In this document: positions 1-9,307 of the stretch, one piece after another
How the letters are laid out: each line of letters opens with the position of its first letter
Position numbering within the stretch: position 1 is the stretch's first letter
From: Virgibacillus senegalensis
GTDB lineage: Bacteria; Bacillota; Bacilli; Bacillales; Amphibacillaceae
NCBI RefSeq assembly: GCF_000821245.2
Contig: NZ_LN611424.1
Location: 388,065 to 452,064 of the forward strand
Reading direction: 5' to 3'
Length of the DNA stretch: 64,000 nt
Program-made: the position numbers and the translations under genes
The notes under the pieces: model-generated
Databases searched by the model: none
What the model was told of the DNA's origin: nothing
The model's input: only the letters and a program-made list of their open reading frames with translations

Positions 1-160
1 TCTGGAAACGGTGAAGGGGGAAATCGAACAGGCGGGAAGCGATTTTGGAAAAGTCCAGGAACTGTACAACCGCCAAGAAGAGCTGGAAGCCGGTTTGGAA
101 CAGGCAATGGAACGATGGGAAGAATTGTCGATTTTAGTGGAAGAAATCGATCAGCAATAA
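1..160 (+). CDS. ABC-F family ATP-binding protein, C-terminal end (partial)
   Basis: The window opens inside a gene. Reading from base 2 gives 52 codons and a TAA stop at 158-160. The visible segment is highly charged and helical and ends in a W-E-E-L-S-I-L-V-E-E-I pattern. This is how the C-terminal coiled coil of Bacillus ABC-F proteins (YfmR/YdiF/Uup type, ribosome-associated ATPases) ends. No nucleotide-binding domain is inside the window, so the family call rests on the coiled coil alone. An unrelated coiled-coil protein is possible. Confidence 0.5.
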   Translation, partial: LETVKGEIEQAGSDFGKVQELYNRQEELEAGLEQAMERWEELSILVEEIDQQ

Positions 161-216
161 CCGGTACGCTTTCCGAGGGCAGGGCCGCCTTTGTAGAAGC
201 AAAAAAAACGCTTCTT

Positions 217-312
217 CAGGTGAGAGGCCACTGAAAAACTGAAGTTGTTTGAAAAGTAGAATTTAAAAAAGCGGTCTGTATGGAATTTAATTTCCATACA
301 GATCGCTTTTAT
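217..312 (-). repeat. End of an IS1182-like element with terminal hairpin
   Basis: The segment GAGGCCACTGAAAAACTGAAG is followed by a long hairpin: AAAAGCGGTCTGTATGGAAA pairs with its near-complement ending ATCGCTTTT at 269-311. The same end sequence and hairpin recur at about 10166-10255. The hairpin lies just downstream of the broken transposase on the minus strand, so it is probably the element's own terminator or terminal structure. Confidence 0.6.
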
Positions 313-795
313 CTAATTTCAATGATTTGTGCCCCAAACGGGCATCAGGATCTTGAGACTCTTGTAATTCCAGTTGGTCATCTGTAATCGTCTCTTTCAG
401 TAAGTTCAGAGGTTCTTTGATTTTGGGGATAAAAACGAGCTTTGGTTCCTTTTCAATGACTTCGACAAGACGTTCTGAATAGTCCAGCTCAGCTTCAAGC
501 GTATCTTCGGTTGGTTTCAGGAAATTTTTTTCTTCATGGATTCATCGAGAGAATAAATCATTTTACGGACGTTCTTGGAACGGCTACGCAATACTTCTTG
601 AGGGGATGTTTGATTGTATCGAGCCTTTGTGTGTGTCGCATCAAGGATGAGAGACTTCGATTGGATCACGCCTTTCTCAAGCGCGACCTCTACGGTTTTT
701 CCAATCAGGAAATCTAAAAGGTTTGGATCTTTCAGACGTTTACGACGGAAGTAAGCTAATAAGCTGGGATCAATGACGTCATCTTCCGGTGCCAT
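298..795 (-). pseudogene. IS1182 family transposase remnant (frameshifted, truncated)
   Basis: On the minus strand, 795 to 517 encodes an N-terminal IS1182-type transposase segment (FRRKRLKDPNLLDFLIGKTV, SKSLILDATHTKARYNQ). After a frameshift near 517-525 the homology continues in another frame (ERLVEVIEKEPKL, PLNLLKETITDDQLELQ, SQDPDARLGHKS) and runs straight into the terminal hairpin. The first residues and the catalytic C-terminal half are missing. The copy therefore carries a 5' truncation, a frameshift and an internal deletion, and cannot make an active transposase. It is an old insertion scar. Confidence 0.85.
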
Positions 796-803
796 TTACC
801 CTC

Positions 804-952
804 TGTTGATTCCACGATGAGCGTGCGGTGGTGACGCCTGCGGGAACAGCGCGAGCCGAAGATCCACTTGCTTAAGTGATCTTCTTGACCAAGTTAGCTG
901 AGGCCGTGCCCGCGGCAAGCATCCACCGATAAGCGGTTGGTGAGAATCAACA
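804..952 (+). repeat. GC-rich dispersed repeat, copy R1, with bounding inverted repeats
   Basis: The core runs from ACGCCTGCGGGAACAG to GCCGTGCCCGCGGCAAGC. It is bounded by a perfect inverted repeat CGGTGG (826-831) / CCACCG (923-928). An outer inverted repeat TGTTGATTC (804-812) / GAATCAACA (944-952) lies outside that. Related cores are at R2-R8 further along. Together with the IS scar it fills the space between the ABC-F gene and the aminopeptidase. Confidence 0.8.
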
Positions 953-1124
953 ACAAACTTTAAAATCTCTTCTGAATTAGAAAGGACTTTTTCTGTGGCC
1001 TCCTTCAGGCAGGCTTTGCTTTTTTGTTATCTCTGCAGGACAAAGCATACGTCGAAAGGGAAGAATTAGCTTTTACTATCTGTATCAATCCCAAAGGAAC
1101 AAGGCCGGGAATAATAAGAAAATT

Positions 1125-1153
1125 TTGTTAGTTTTCGTATTTTGTGAAATAAT
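1125..1153 (+). promoter_or_regulatory. Candidate sigma-A promoter of the first aminopeptidase gene
   Basis: TTGTTA (1125-1130), a 17-nt spacer and AATAAT (1148-1153) lie about 50 nt before the start codon. The -10 box is weak. A similar TGAAATAAT stretch precedes the paralogous gene at 21077. Confidence 0.4.
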
Positions 1154-1201
1154 AGAGAAGTAAAGAAAACAGACTGACAGGTCGATTTTGGAGGGAAAAG
1201 T

Positions 1202-2443
1202 ATGGCAGAGTTAAAAAACTTGGAAAAATATGCCGAGCTGGCATTGAAAACGGGTGTCAACCTGCAAAAAAACCAGACGTTGATGATTAATGCGCCAATA
1301 GAAGGAGCAGATTTTACCCGGATCGTCGTCCGGAAGGCTTACGAGCTTGGAGCCAAGAATGTACATATCAATTGGTCGGATGACGAAATCTCTTTGCTTA
1401 AATATGAAAATGCACCAGAAGAGGTGTTGACGGATGTTCCTCAATGGCACGTAGATAAGTTTGTGTCATTTGCCAAAGAGGGAGCGGCGGTGTTATCCAT
1501 CCGTTCGACGAACCCGGATCTTTTAAAGGATATCGATGCCGGCAAAGTAGCAAGAGCTTCCAAAGCAAATGCAGAAGCGATGAAGGAATTCCGTCAGTAC
1601 ACAATGAATGATCGCATTCCTTGGACGATCATTTCGATTCCTACTGGTGATTGGGCCCAAAAAATTTTCCCGGATCAATCGAAAGAGGAAGCGATGGAAA
1701 GTCTTTGGGAACAAATCTTCAGCATTGTACGAGTGGACAAGGAAGATCCTGTTGCAGCATGGGATAAACACAATGCAACCTTGCGGAAAGCACGTGAGTT
1801 TTTAAACAAAAAACAATACAAGAAATTGGTGTACAAAGCACCAGGTACTGATATCGAGCTGGAGCTTCCGGAAGGACACATTTGGAAGGGTGGTTCCGCC
1901 AAAACAGAGGACGGAACAGACTTCAATCCGAATATGCCGACGGAAGAAGTCTTCACTTTGCCTCATAAATATGGGGTGAATGGCAAGGTTTCCAGTACAA
2001 AACCACTTAACTATGGTGGCAATCTGATCGACAATTTCAGCTTGACCTTCAAGGATGGGAAAGTGGTTGATTTTCAGGCAGAGCAAGGCTACGAAACGCT
2101 GAAGCATCTGCTGGATACTGATGAAGGAGCCCGGCGTTTAGGCGAAATCGCATTAGTACCCCACGAGTCTCCGATTTCTCAATCCGGTCTCATATTCTAT
2201 AACACGCTTTATGATGAGAATGCATCCTGTCATATTGCCTTGGGAAAAGCCTATCCAACCAGTCTTGAAGGTGGCTCGCAAATGGATGACGATCAACTTG
2301 ATAAGCACGGGGTCAATGACAGTTTGACCCATGTGGATTTCATGATCGGTTCAGCTGAACTGGATATTGACGGCATAACAGCAGACGGCAATAGCGAACC
2401 CGTCTTCCGCAAAGGAAGCTGGGCCCTAGATTTCGATGCTTAA
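1202..2443 (+). CDS. Aminopeptidase, M29 family (AmpS/PepS type), first paralogue
   Basis: A 413-residue cytoplasmic metallo-aminopeptidase that removes N-terminal residues from peptides. The four regions that hold the two-metal site in family M29 are present: EEVF.LPH near residue 250, HESPIS near 321, the ASCHIALG segment near 344 and HVDFMIGSAELDIDG near 377. Length is normal for the family. The ATG follows GGAGGG at good spacing. A second gene of identical length and closely similar sequence is at 21077-22318. The small zinc-ribbon gene at 2531 follows at 87 nt and may be cotranscribed. Confidence 0.93.
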   Translation: MAELKNLEKYAELALKTGVNLQKNQTLMINAPIEGADFTRIVVRKAYELGAKNVHINWSDDEISLLKYENAPEEVLTDVPQWHVDKFVSFAKEGAAVLSIRSTNPDLLKDIDAGKVARASKANAEAMKEFRQYTMNDRIPWTIISIPTGDWAQKIFPDQSKEEAMESLWEQIFSIVRVDKEDPVAAWDKHNATLRKAREFLNKKQYKKLVYKAPGTDIELELPEGHIWKGGSAKTEDGTDFNPNMPTEEVFTLPHKYGVNGKVSSTKPLNYGGNLIDNFSLTFKDGKVVDFQAEQGYETLKHLLDTDEGARRLGEIALVPHESPISQSGLIFYNTLYDENASCHIALGKAYPTSLEGGSQMDDDQLDKHGVNDSLTHVDFMIGSAELDIDGITADGNSEPVFRKGSWALDFDA

Positions 2444-2530
2444 TCCGTTTTAGTTTGATGCTCGTCATTCGAGGGTAATATCTTGTTAAGATTCGGTGTT
2501 TTTCTATAACAACCGGAAGGAGAGTTTACC

Positions 2531-2698
2531 ATGGTAAGACGAAATGAAGGCGAGCTAATCGGTTTTCAGTCAAATGCAAATGAGTTCCATAAATGCTCGA
2601 GCTGCGGCAGGCTCTTGTCAAGCAGGCAAGAGGAAGAAGTTAAGCTATGCAAAGATTGCCAGGAACGGCATAATCAAAATACAAATACCGGGATTTGA
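2531..2698 (+). CDS. Small CxxC...CxxC zinc-ribbon protein (55 aa), function unknown
   Basis: An ATG preceded by GGAAGGAG opens a 55-codon frame ending TGA at 2696-2698. The product has two cysteine pairs, HKCSSCGRL and KLCKDCQERH, spaced as in a zinc ribbon. The rest is short, polar and without a membrane segment. A strong terminator follows 15 nt later, which supports a real gene at the end of the aminopeptidase transcript. I do not recognise a named family; it resembles in style other tiny Bacillus zinc-ribbon proteins such as YhfH. Confidence 0.7.
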   Translation: MVRRNEGELIGFQSNANEFHKCSSCGRLLSSRQEEEVKLCKDCQERHNQNTNTGI

Positions 2699-2712
2699 AA
2701 AGTTCCTAACAG

Positions 2713-2752
2713 AAAAAAGCACGCGGAGAGATTTTTTTCCGCGTGCTTTTCT
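2713..2752 (+). terminator. Rho-independent terminator
   Basis: GCACGCGGA pairs with TCCGCGTGC (2719-2747), with an A-rich run before and TTTT after. It ends the aminopeptidase/zinc-ribbon transcript. Confidence 0.85.
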
Positions 2753-2817
2753 GTTTCGTGCAGTTTGTGCGTCTTCTATCTGGTTTCGAGACCCTGCCTT
2801 CCTAAAGCAAAAGAAGG

Positions 2818-4977
2818 CTATCGGTTCAGGAGGATGCCATGTTTGATTAGCACCGCTTTGATAGCCGTATAACTGATATCGGATGCTATTGCTTCTTTAA
2901 TGGGTTTAAGCTTCGGTTCCTCCATGCCCTCTCTGACGGAAAGCACTTCTTGTTCTTCTGTTTTTGAGAAAAGCCTGTCCCAATCAAGTGGATAAGCTTC
3001 TGCGTATGCTTTGAATAGATGATTCGCCACTGTCTGTTCGGTAATCTCCCTGGAAGTTGCAATCTCGGTGAGCGAAGAGCCGTCGGAAAATAGCTGATAG
3101 CTTACGAGATGGCTCGGTGTTTGATCATCTTGCTCCCGCTTTTCCAATATAGACTGATTCAAGGAGACAGCAGTTTTTTCCGTACGTTTTTTATCTGCTT
3201 TATCCGCCCACGGAGCAATCGTTTGAAGAAAGGGTTCACCATATTGGTCGAACTTTTTCTCACCTACTCCTTTCACGCGGAGCATCTCTTCTCTTGTTTG
3301 TGGGAAATGACGTGCCATCTCTTTTAATGTTGCATCAGAAAACAAAACATAAGGCGGCACTTTTTCTTCGATGGCAATATGCTTGCGCAGCTGCCGGAGC
3401 TCTTCGAATAATGCTTCATGGTAGTCGGCTTTGTCAGTACTTCTGGCGAACCCGGTTTGTACCCATACTTGTTTACGACCTTGCAGCACTTCTTTTGCCT
3501 GTTTGGTCAGCTTTAAAATTGGATAACGGTCATCACCAGTAGATAGAATGTTTTCTGCTACAAGAAAGTGAATGAAGTTAGTTAATTCCTTTTCGGTATA
3601 TTGGGACATCAGTCCGTAAGTTGAAAGCTGATCGAATTGAAATTCCTTAACCTTTTTATCTCTCGAGCCTTTCAGCACCTTGGCCGTTAACCCGGCACCA
3701 AATCTTTCCCCCATCCGTTTGACACAGGATAATACCATCTGGGCTTCACGCGTCATGTCTTCCCTATTTTCGCTGTTAAGACAGTTACTGCATTTACCGC
3801 AGTCTTTTGCCGCTGAATAATCATTGAAGTAGTGCAGGATATAGGTTTGCAGACAACTATGGGTATGACAATAATTGACCATTGCCTGCAGTTTTTTATA
3901 TTCTTTCGTTTTCTTGTCTTCATCCATCAGGGATTGCTCGATTAGGAATTTTTGCAGTTGGATGTCCTGCCCGGAGAAAAGCAGAATACAATCACTTGGT
4001 TCCCCATCCCTGCCGGCACGGCCCGCTTCCTGGTAGTAGGACTCGATATTCATTGGCAGCGCGTAGTGAACCACATAGCGGACATTCGATTTATCGATTC
4101 CCATGCCGAATGCGTTTGTAGCGACAATGATTGTTTTTTCATCCTGAATAAAAGCGTTCTGTGCCTGTTTCCGCTCCTGTTCTGAAAGGCCTGCATGATA
4201 CTTGGCTGCCGCATATCCTTTACTTTCGAGCAGCTGATGGATGTTATCGGTTTGCTTCCTTGTTGAAGTATAAATGATACCAGACTCTGTTGGCCGTTCT
4301 TTCACATAATCAAGCAAAAAATCTCGTTTATCCCTGCCTTTGATAATATGAAAAGACAGGTTATCTCGAGCAAAACCGGTATTTATGACATGGTCGTCTT
4401 CAATATGTAACAACCTGCGGATATCGTAATTCACCTCGTCGGTAGCCGTAGCAGTCAATGCTACAATTACCGGTAGATTGGGTAGTTTTGCCAATGCAGG
4501 TACAATCGATCGATAACTTGGCCGGAAGTCGTGCCCCCACTGAGAGATACAGTGGGCTTCATCGAAAGCAATCAAGGAAAGGTTGATTGCTTTGATGGAT
4601 TCGATGAATGCTGGTGATTCAAAGCGTTCTGGCGCTGCATAAACGAATTTGTAGCGGCCAGCTCGCAGCTGCTGCATTCGTTCCTGGAATTCTTCCGTAC
4701 TAAGGGTACTGTTTATATAAGTGGCAGCAATACCAAGTGAGGTCAAAGCATCCACTTGATCTTTCATTAACGATATCAACGGCGAAACCACAATGGCGGT
4801 TCCCTCGAGTGCAAGCCCGGGAATTTGATAACAAAGTGATTTTCCACCTCCGGTAGGCATAATGGCCAGAGCATTTTTTTGACTGGTTACATACTCGATG
4901 ACTGCTCGCTGGCCGGGTCGGAAGCTTGGAAAACCAAAGTATTCTTCAAGTATTTGTTGGGCTTTTTCCATGATCAT
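2818..4977 (-). CDS. recQ: ATP-dependent DNA helicase RecQ
   Basis: A 719-residue 3'-5' DNA helicase of recombination and fork repair. Visible parts in order: Walker A TGGGKS at residues 42-47, DEAH at 139-142 followed by the aromatic-rich loop CISQWGHDFRP, helicase motifs in the second RecA domain (MGIDKSNVRYVVHYALP, EAGRAGRDG), the four-cysteine zinc site (near 370-395, C..DCGKCSNC), a winged-helix RQC region, and an HRDC domain (FPQTREEMLRVKGVGEKK). A C-terminal helix-turn-helix tail follows, as in the longer Bacillus RecQ. The ATG at 4977 has a modest AAAGGA upstream; the ATG two codons later is an alternative. The gene stands alone. Confidence 0.96.
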   Translation of the reverse strand: MIMEKAQQILEEYFGFPSFRPGQRAVIEYVTSQKNALAIMPTGGGKSLCYQIPGLALEGTAIVVSPLISLMKDQVDALTSLGIAATYINSTLSTEEFQERMQQLRAGRYKFVYAAPERFESPAFIESIKAINLSLIAFDEAHCISQWGHDFRPSYRSIVPALAKLPNLPVIVALTATATDEVNYDIRRLLHIEDDHVINTGFARDNLSFHIIKGRDKRDFLLDYVKERPTESGIIYTSTRKQTDNIHQLLESKGYAAAKYHAGLSEQERKQAQNAFIQDEKTIIVATNAFGMGIDKSNVRYVVHYALPMNIESYYQEAGRAGRDGEPSDCILLFSGQDIQLQKFLIEQSLMDEDKKTKEYKKLQAMVNYCHTHSCLQTYILHYFNDYSAAKDCGKCSNCLNSENREDMTREAQMVLSCVKRMGERFGAGLTAKVLKGSRDKKVKEFQFDQLSTYGLMSQYTEKELTNFIHFLVAENILSTGDDRYPILKLTKQAKEVLQGRKQVWVQTGFARSTDKADYHEALFEELRQLRKHIAIEEKVPPYVLFSDATLKEMARHFPQTREEMLRVKGVGEKKFDQYGEPFLQTIAPWADKADKKRTEKTAVSLNQSILEKREQDDQTPSHLVSYQLFSDGSSLTEIATSREITEQTVANHLFKAYAEAYPLDWDRLFSKTEEQEVLSVREGMEEPKLKPIKEAIASDISYTAIKAVLIKHGILLNR

Positions 4978-5428
4978 GGTGGGTGTTCATCCTTTTCTTT
5001 AGGTTCCAAATTCAAAAAATCAATACTACTATCCTATCACGATTCTGCCGAAACGAGAATTGTATCCATTTAAGAAATTGGAATCCGGTATGTTTAATTT
5101 TGCCAATATCAGGGGAGAGTTAGGGAAAACCTTTTGAAAAGGATTGAAAGAATAGAATAATCTTACGAACAGGAAAAATACCAGCAATGCGTCAGGAATA
5201 TCATTCTGAAGGTGAAATTAGAAGGAATTCAAATCCTGACTAAAGCAGGGGATGGAATACTCACCGTTAAGGATAACAAAGGAAGGGCTGTCCTTTAGAT
5301 GGGCAGCCCTGCTTACACGATAGATGTAGTGAAAATGTTTTAGGAAGGCTGATGCGAAGCCTATCCTGTATCAAATTACTTGGCATAGCCAAGTTTTCTT
5401 ATTTTTTCCTGACGATCATTTTTAATCT
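4978..5428. other. Intergenic region with stem-loops; possible small gene remnant
   Basis: No convincing gene. A plus-strand frame of about 45 codons ending TAG near 5297-5299 (SYEQEKYQQCVRN...NKGRAVL) looks protein-like but has no good start or ribosome site and may be a gene fragment. A GGGCTG.CC / GG.CAGCCC hairpin covers that stop (about 5287-5309). At 5379-5415 a hairpin CTTGGC-ata-GCCAAG is followed by TTTTCTTATTTTTT. That reads as a terminator for plus-strand transcription, although no intact plus-strand gene lies upstream. Confidence 0.4.
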
Positions 5429-6712
5429 TTACCGGTGGTCGATAAACCCGCCGATAGATGCTCCGATAACTGCAGGGAGCAGCCATCCAAGCCCGACACC
5501 GTAAAGTGGCAGCTGTTCGATTATCGGCTGGAGGGCCGTCATTTGCAGGCCGAATTCTGTCAACCCTTGGTAGACGCTGACAATAGCAGTCAACAATATA
5601 GCTCCGCGGTACACGCGTTTCGATCCCTCGAACCATTTGTTAAGGAAGGTGAGCAATACTAACACAATGGCAATGGGATAAATAGCGACCAGTACGGGGA
5701 CAGAGATAGCAATAATCTGATTTAACCCAAGGTTAGCGATCAAAAAGCTGGCACCACTAACCACAGCGGCGATTTGCTTATACGAATAACGGGTAACTCG
5801 GCTAAAATACTGTGCGCAAGCCACTGTTAAACCGATGGATGTCGTGAAACAAGCCAACGCTACAATGAGTCCCAGCAGCAGCAGGCCGAAATTTCCATAG
5901 ACCAATTGGGTGGCACTGGACAATATCTGACCGCCATTTTCAAAGTCACCCTTCACTGCCATTTTGGCCCCGATCCATCCGAGCGATCCGTAGACAAGGG
6001 TCAGTGCAGCTCCAGAAACGAGTCCGGCCTTTAAGGTGGAGGATACAAGTGCTGACTTGCTTTGAATTCCGTTTTCCTTAAAGGCAGATATGACAATGAT
6101 ACCGAAGGCCAGAGCAGCAATGGCATCCATGGTTAAATATCCTTCTATAAAGCCGCTGAAAAACGGGGCTGAATGATATTTTTCGCTTGGTGTACTGGAA
6201 GGCGCCTGCAGCATAAAAAAACTGCCGATACAAAGCGCTGCTACAGCGACCAATAAAGCAGGAGTAAGCCATTGACCGATCCGATCGACCAGCTTGGATG
6301 GATTCAGGCTGAACCAATAGACCAAACAGAAGAAAACAATCGTATAGAGGAGAAGTAACAAGGTGTGATCTCCCCCTGCAGATACAAAGGGAAGGACACC
6401 CATTTCAAAAGCTACGTTTGCTGCTCTTGGAATACCGAAAAATGGCCCGATTGCCAGGTAAATGACTGACGTGAACACCAAACCGAAAAGAGGGTGTACC
6501 TTATTTCCCAGTTGCGCCTCCTGATCACTGATTAAGGCAATGGCGACTATGGCGAGGATAGGCAAGCCGACCCCGGTTAAGATAAAACCGATCATTGCCG
6601 GCCAAAAGGAAGTACCTGCCTCCAATCCTAAGGTAGGCGGATAGATTAAGTTTCCTGCCCCGAAAAATAGGGCAAATAGCATAAAACCAATTAAAAAAGT
6701 CTGTTTTACCAA
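5429..6712 (-). CDS. brnQ: Branched-chain amino acid transport system II carrier protein (BrnQ)
   Basis: A 427-residue polytopic membrane protein with about 12 hydrophobic segments. Its N-terminal signature, FMLFALFFGAGNLIYPPTLG, is typical of BrnQ carriers, which import leucine, isoleucine and valine with sodium or protons. Length is normal. The start is TTG at 6710-6712, seven bases after GGAGG; no ATG is placed as well. It has its own near-consensus promoter at 6806-6834 and a leader of about 85 nt. The divergent neighbour is a cation:proton antiporter. Confidence 0.93.
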   Translation of the reverse strand: MVKQTFLIGFMLFALFFGAGNLIYPPTLGLEAGTSFWPAMIGFILTGVGLPILAIVAIALISDQEAQLGNKVHPLFGLVFTSVIYLAIGPFFGIPRAANVAFEMGVLPFVSAGGDHTLLLLLYTIVFFCLVYWFSLNPSKLVDRIGQWLTPALLVAVAALCIGSFFMLQAPSSTPSEKYHSAPFFSGFIEGYLTMDAIAALAFGIIVISAFKENGIQSKSALVSSTLKAGLVSGAALTLVYGSLGWIGAKMAVKGDFENGGQILSSATQLVYGNFGLLLLGLIVALACFTTSIGLTVACAQYFSRVTRYSYKQIAAVVSGASFLIANLGLNQIIAISVPVLVAIYPIAIVLVLLTFLNKWFEGSKRVYRGAILLTAIVSVYQGLTEFGLQMTALQPIIEQLPLYGVGLGWLLPAVIGASIGGFIDHR

Positions 6713-6805
6713 GCTAATTCCTCCGTACGCAGGCTCTTACCAAATGAAAAAGCTGTATCATTCATAAAAACGTTGCATTTTTTTGAAATATTAAAAAGCA
6801 GAACT

Positions 6806-6834
6806 ATACTATCAACGGCATAGTCATTTGTCAA
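6806..6834 (-). promoter_or_regulatory. Strong sigma-A promoter of brnQ
   Basis: On the minus strand TTGACA (6829-6834) is separated by exactly 17 nt from TAGTAT (6806-6811). The -35 box is perfect and the -10 box matches at five of six positions. Confidence 0.85.
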
Positions 6835-7010
6835 TGATAGTCGAAATTTGAAAATAAAAAGTGGGTGTACCCAATAATATTTTGCTTTTTGATCCATACC
6901 CAGCAACGGCGTAGAAAAACAAACCGATTTACATGGAAAACAAGCCGCTTTACACTATGTTATATCTTTTTTCCACACACGATTTTAATGCAGAAAGGGG
7001 TAAAAGTGAA

Positions 7011-8861
7011 ATGAGCGATTCCCTTTTATTAGAGATAATGATGATCGGCGCGCTAGGTGTCGGTTCGCAATGGTTTTCCTGGCGTTTTCGTCTGCCTGCC
7101 ATCGTGGTAATGTCGATCGCCGGGTTAATGGTTGGTCCTGTTTTTGGCTGGATCAATCCTAATGAAGATTTTGGAGACCTTTATCGGCCGATAATATCTG
7201 TCGCCGTAGCAATTATTTTGTTTGAAGGCAGTTTGAACCTTCGCTTTCAAGATATCAGAGGATTGGGAAGGCCTGTCTTCCGAATTGTCACGTTTGGTGC
7301 CTTTTTAGCTTGGATATTGGGTTCTTTGACAGCACACTATGTTGGCGGTTTCTCCTGGGCTGTATCGTTTGTCATCGGTGGAGTGTTCATTGTCACAGGC
7401 CCCACCGTCATACTTCCGTTATTGCGGCAGTCAAAACTGAAACCGAGACCTGCTAAAATTTTGAAATGGGAAGGGATTATCGTCGATCCGATCGGTCCGC
7501 TTCTGGCGATCTTAGCTTTGGAGGTCATTCTGGTTCTTACTAATACAGGGCATAGTCTGTTATCGTTACTATTTTTCTTCCTGGCATCGCTGTTTGCCGT
7601 CATTCTCGGCTGGGCATTCGGTAGAGGAATCGGTTGGATGTTTGAGACGGGACATGTCCCGGAGTACTTAAAATCTCCTCTCGTTTTTGCTGCTGTCATC
7701 GCTTGTTTCACGATTGCCGATGATATAGAGCATGAGACAGGATTGCTCGCTGTCACAGCCATGGGGATGACACTGGCTAACATTCGTATTTCGTCCATCC
7801 AGGATATGCGACACTTTAAAGAAAACATCTCGATTTTGTTAATTTCAACCATTTTCATCATGTTGACCGCCTCCCTGACAAGAGAGACGCTCTTACAGAT
7901 TTTTCGACCAGAAATCATTGGCTATGTGTTATTGATGCTGTTTATTGTCCGGCCGCTTTCCATTTTCTTATCGACGGTTAAGACCGATTTATCAAAATCG
8001 GAAAAACTGCTTGTCGGCTGGATAGCACCGAGGGGGATCGTCGCGCTTACGGTTTCTGGTTACTTTGCCTCGATTTTATATGACGAAGGATACGAGGATG
8101 CCGCAATGGTAACCTCCCTTACGTTTGCGCTGGTGTTTTCCACCGTTGTCGCTCATGGGTTTTCTATTGGGTGGCTGGCTGGAAAACTAAATCTGTCGGC
8201 AGAAGGGCGTCCCGGGACATTGATTGTCGGAAGCAACAGTTTTACCGTTGCCTTGTCCAAAATCCTGAAGGAGATGGATATACCGGTCATTGTGTCTGAT
8301 TCTTCCTGGCAACGACTTGCCAAAGCAAGAAATACCGGAGTCTCTTTCCATCACGGGGAAATCCTTTCCGAGCAGACTGAATACCGGCTTGACATGACCC
8401 CATATGATTATTTGATTTCAGCGACGGAATTCGATTCTTATAATGCTTTGGTTGCCACGACGTTTGTTCCGGCTTTCGGCCGCAATAATGTTTTCAAATT
8501 GAGCATTCAAACGGCAAGAGGTGATCACGTAGAAGATTTGGATCCAACCATAGCAGGCCGGGTGTTATTTTCGGGTGAAATATCATTGGCAGGGTTGTGC
8601 AACAAGGTAGAAGACGGATATGTGATGAGAAAAACGAACATCACCGATCAGTACACCTATCCTGATTATTTGGAGGATCGCGACCAAGGTACCATTTTGT
8701 TGTTTGTCCTGCGGGCGACTGGGAATGTGGAGTACTATACGGATGAAATTAAATTAAAAGCAGAATCAGGAGATGTAGTGGTGAGTCTGACACCTCCGAG
8801 CAAAGAAGTCAACAAGATCAAAGCCAGACTCGAACAGCAGCAAGAACAAAATAACCAGTGA
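7011..8861 (+). CDS. Cation:proton antiporter (CPA1/NhaP type) with C-terminal RCK-like domain
   Basis: A 616-residue membrane antiporter that probably exchanges Na+ or K+ for H+. About 12 hydrophobic segments fill residues 1-400, including FEGSLNLRFQDIRGLG and GWIAPRGIVALTVSGYFAS, characteristic of NhaP-like CPA1 carriers. Residues from about 405 form a cytosolic nucleotide-binding-like fold (GTLIVGSNSFTVALSKIL), then a TrkA-C-like tail, suggesting gating by a ligand. ATG 7011 is chosen because AAAGGGG lies ten bases upstream; an ATG at 6933 lacks a ribosome site. Such carriers suit a salt-tolerant lifestyle. The transported ion cannot be told from sequence. Confidence 0.88.
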   Translation: MSDSLLLEIMMIGALGVGSQWFSWRFRLPAIVVMSIAGLMVGPVFGWINPNEDFGDLYRPIISVAVAIILFEGSLNLRFQDIRGLGRPVFRIVTFGAFLAWILGSLTAHYVGGFSWAVSFVIGGVFIVTGPTVILPLLRQSKLKPRPAKILKWEGIIVDPIGPLLAILALEVILVLTNTGHSLLSLLFFFLASLFAVILGWAFGRGIGWMFETGHVPEYLKSPLVFAAVIACFTIADDIEHETGLLAVTAMGMTLANIRISSIQDMRHFKENISILLISTIFIMLTASLTRETLLQIFRPEIIGYVLLMLFIVRPLSIFLSTVKTDLSKSEKLLVGWIAPRGIVALTVSGYFASILYDEGYEDAAMVTSLTFALVFSTVVAHGFSIGWLAGKLNLSAEGRPGTLIVGSNSFTVALSKILKEMDIPVIVSDSSWQRLAKARNTGVSFHHGEILSEQTEYRLDMTPYDYLISATEFDSYNALVATTFVPAFGRNNVFKLSIQTARGDHVEDLDPTIAGRVLFSGEISLAGLCNKVEDGYVMRKTNITDQYTYPDYLEDRDQGTILLFVLRATGNVEYYTDEIKLKAESGDVVVSLTPPSKEVNKIKARLEQQQEQNNQ

Positions 8862-8921
8862 GAAGGGGCGGCCACTGCACAGAAGGCTACATCTATTGCA
8901 GAGGTTTCCATCTTTCCACCC

Positions 8922-8966
8922 AAAAAAAAACCCACGGCATCTTGTGCAGCATGCCGTGGTTTTTCG
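8922..8966. terminator. Bidirectional terminator
   Basis: CCACGGCAT pairs with ATGCCGTGG (8932-8959), flanked by an A-run on the left and a T-run on the right. It serves the antiporter gene and the convergent small gene. Confidence 0.85.
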
Positions 8967-8995
8967 TTTGAATAAGGCGCTGATAATTGCTCGTT

Positions 8996-9175
8996 TTATT
9001 CCATCGCATCAAGTTGCTTATTCAAGTCTGCCAGTTCTTGTTCCATATCGGCCAATTGCCGTTCGGCGTTGGCTGTATTGCCTCCGACTGAGTCGAGTTT
9101 TTCCAAATCGGCTTGAATACGCATATAATCTGACTTTAGTTCGCGGATCCGGTTTTCGATTTCTTTCTTTGTCAT
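8996..9175 (-). CDS. Small coiled-coil protein, SE1832-like family (59 aa)
   Basis: The product begins MTKKEIENRIRELKSDYMRI and is almost wholly charged helix (heptads of L, I and A), so it should form a short coiled coil. It resembles the uncharacterised SE1832 family of small Bacillales proteins, recalled rather than searched. ATG 9173-9175 follows AAGGGAGTGG; an upstream in-frame start is weaker. No function is known. It lies between a shared terminator and the divergent GNAT gene. Confidence 0.7.
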   Translation of the reverse strand: MTKKEIENRIRELKSDYMRIQADLEKLDSVGGNTANAERQLADMEQELADLNKQLDAME

Positions 9176-9307
9176 GGTTACCACTCCCTTGATTAAACTG
9201 TATGTCAGCAGAGGGGCTTCGTCAATCAGCATGCTTTCAAAATAAATAGTAGTCTGAACAGGGTTAATCAGTTAAACTACTAGAAAAGATAAAAGGGGGA
9301 ACCAGGG

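Noticed and set aside
7337-7918. 193-codon minus-strand frame inside the antiporter gene
   Set aside because: Antisense shadow of a well-supported membrane protein gene; composition is typical of reverse-frame reading.
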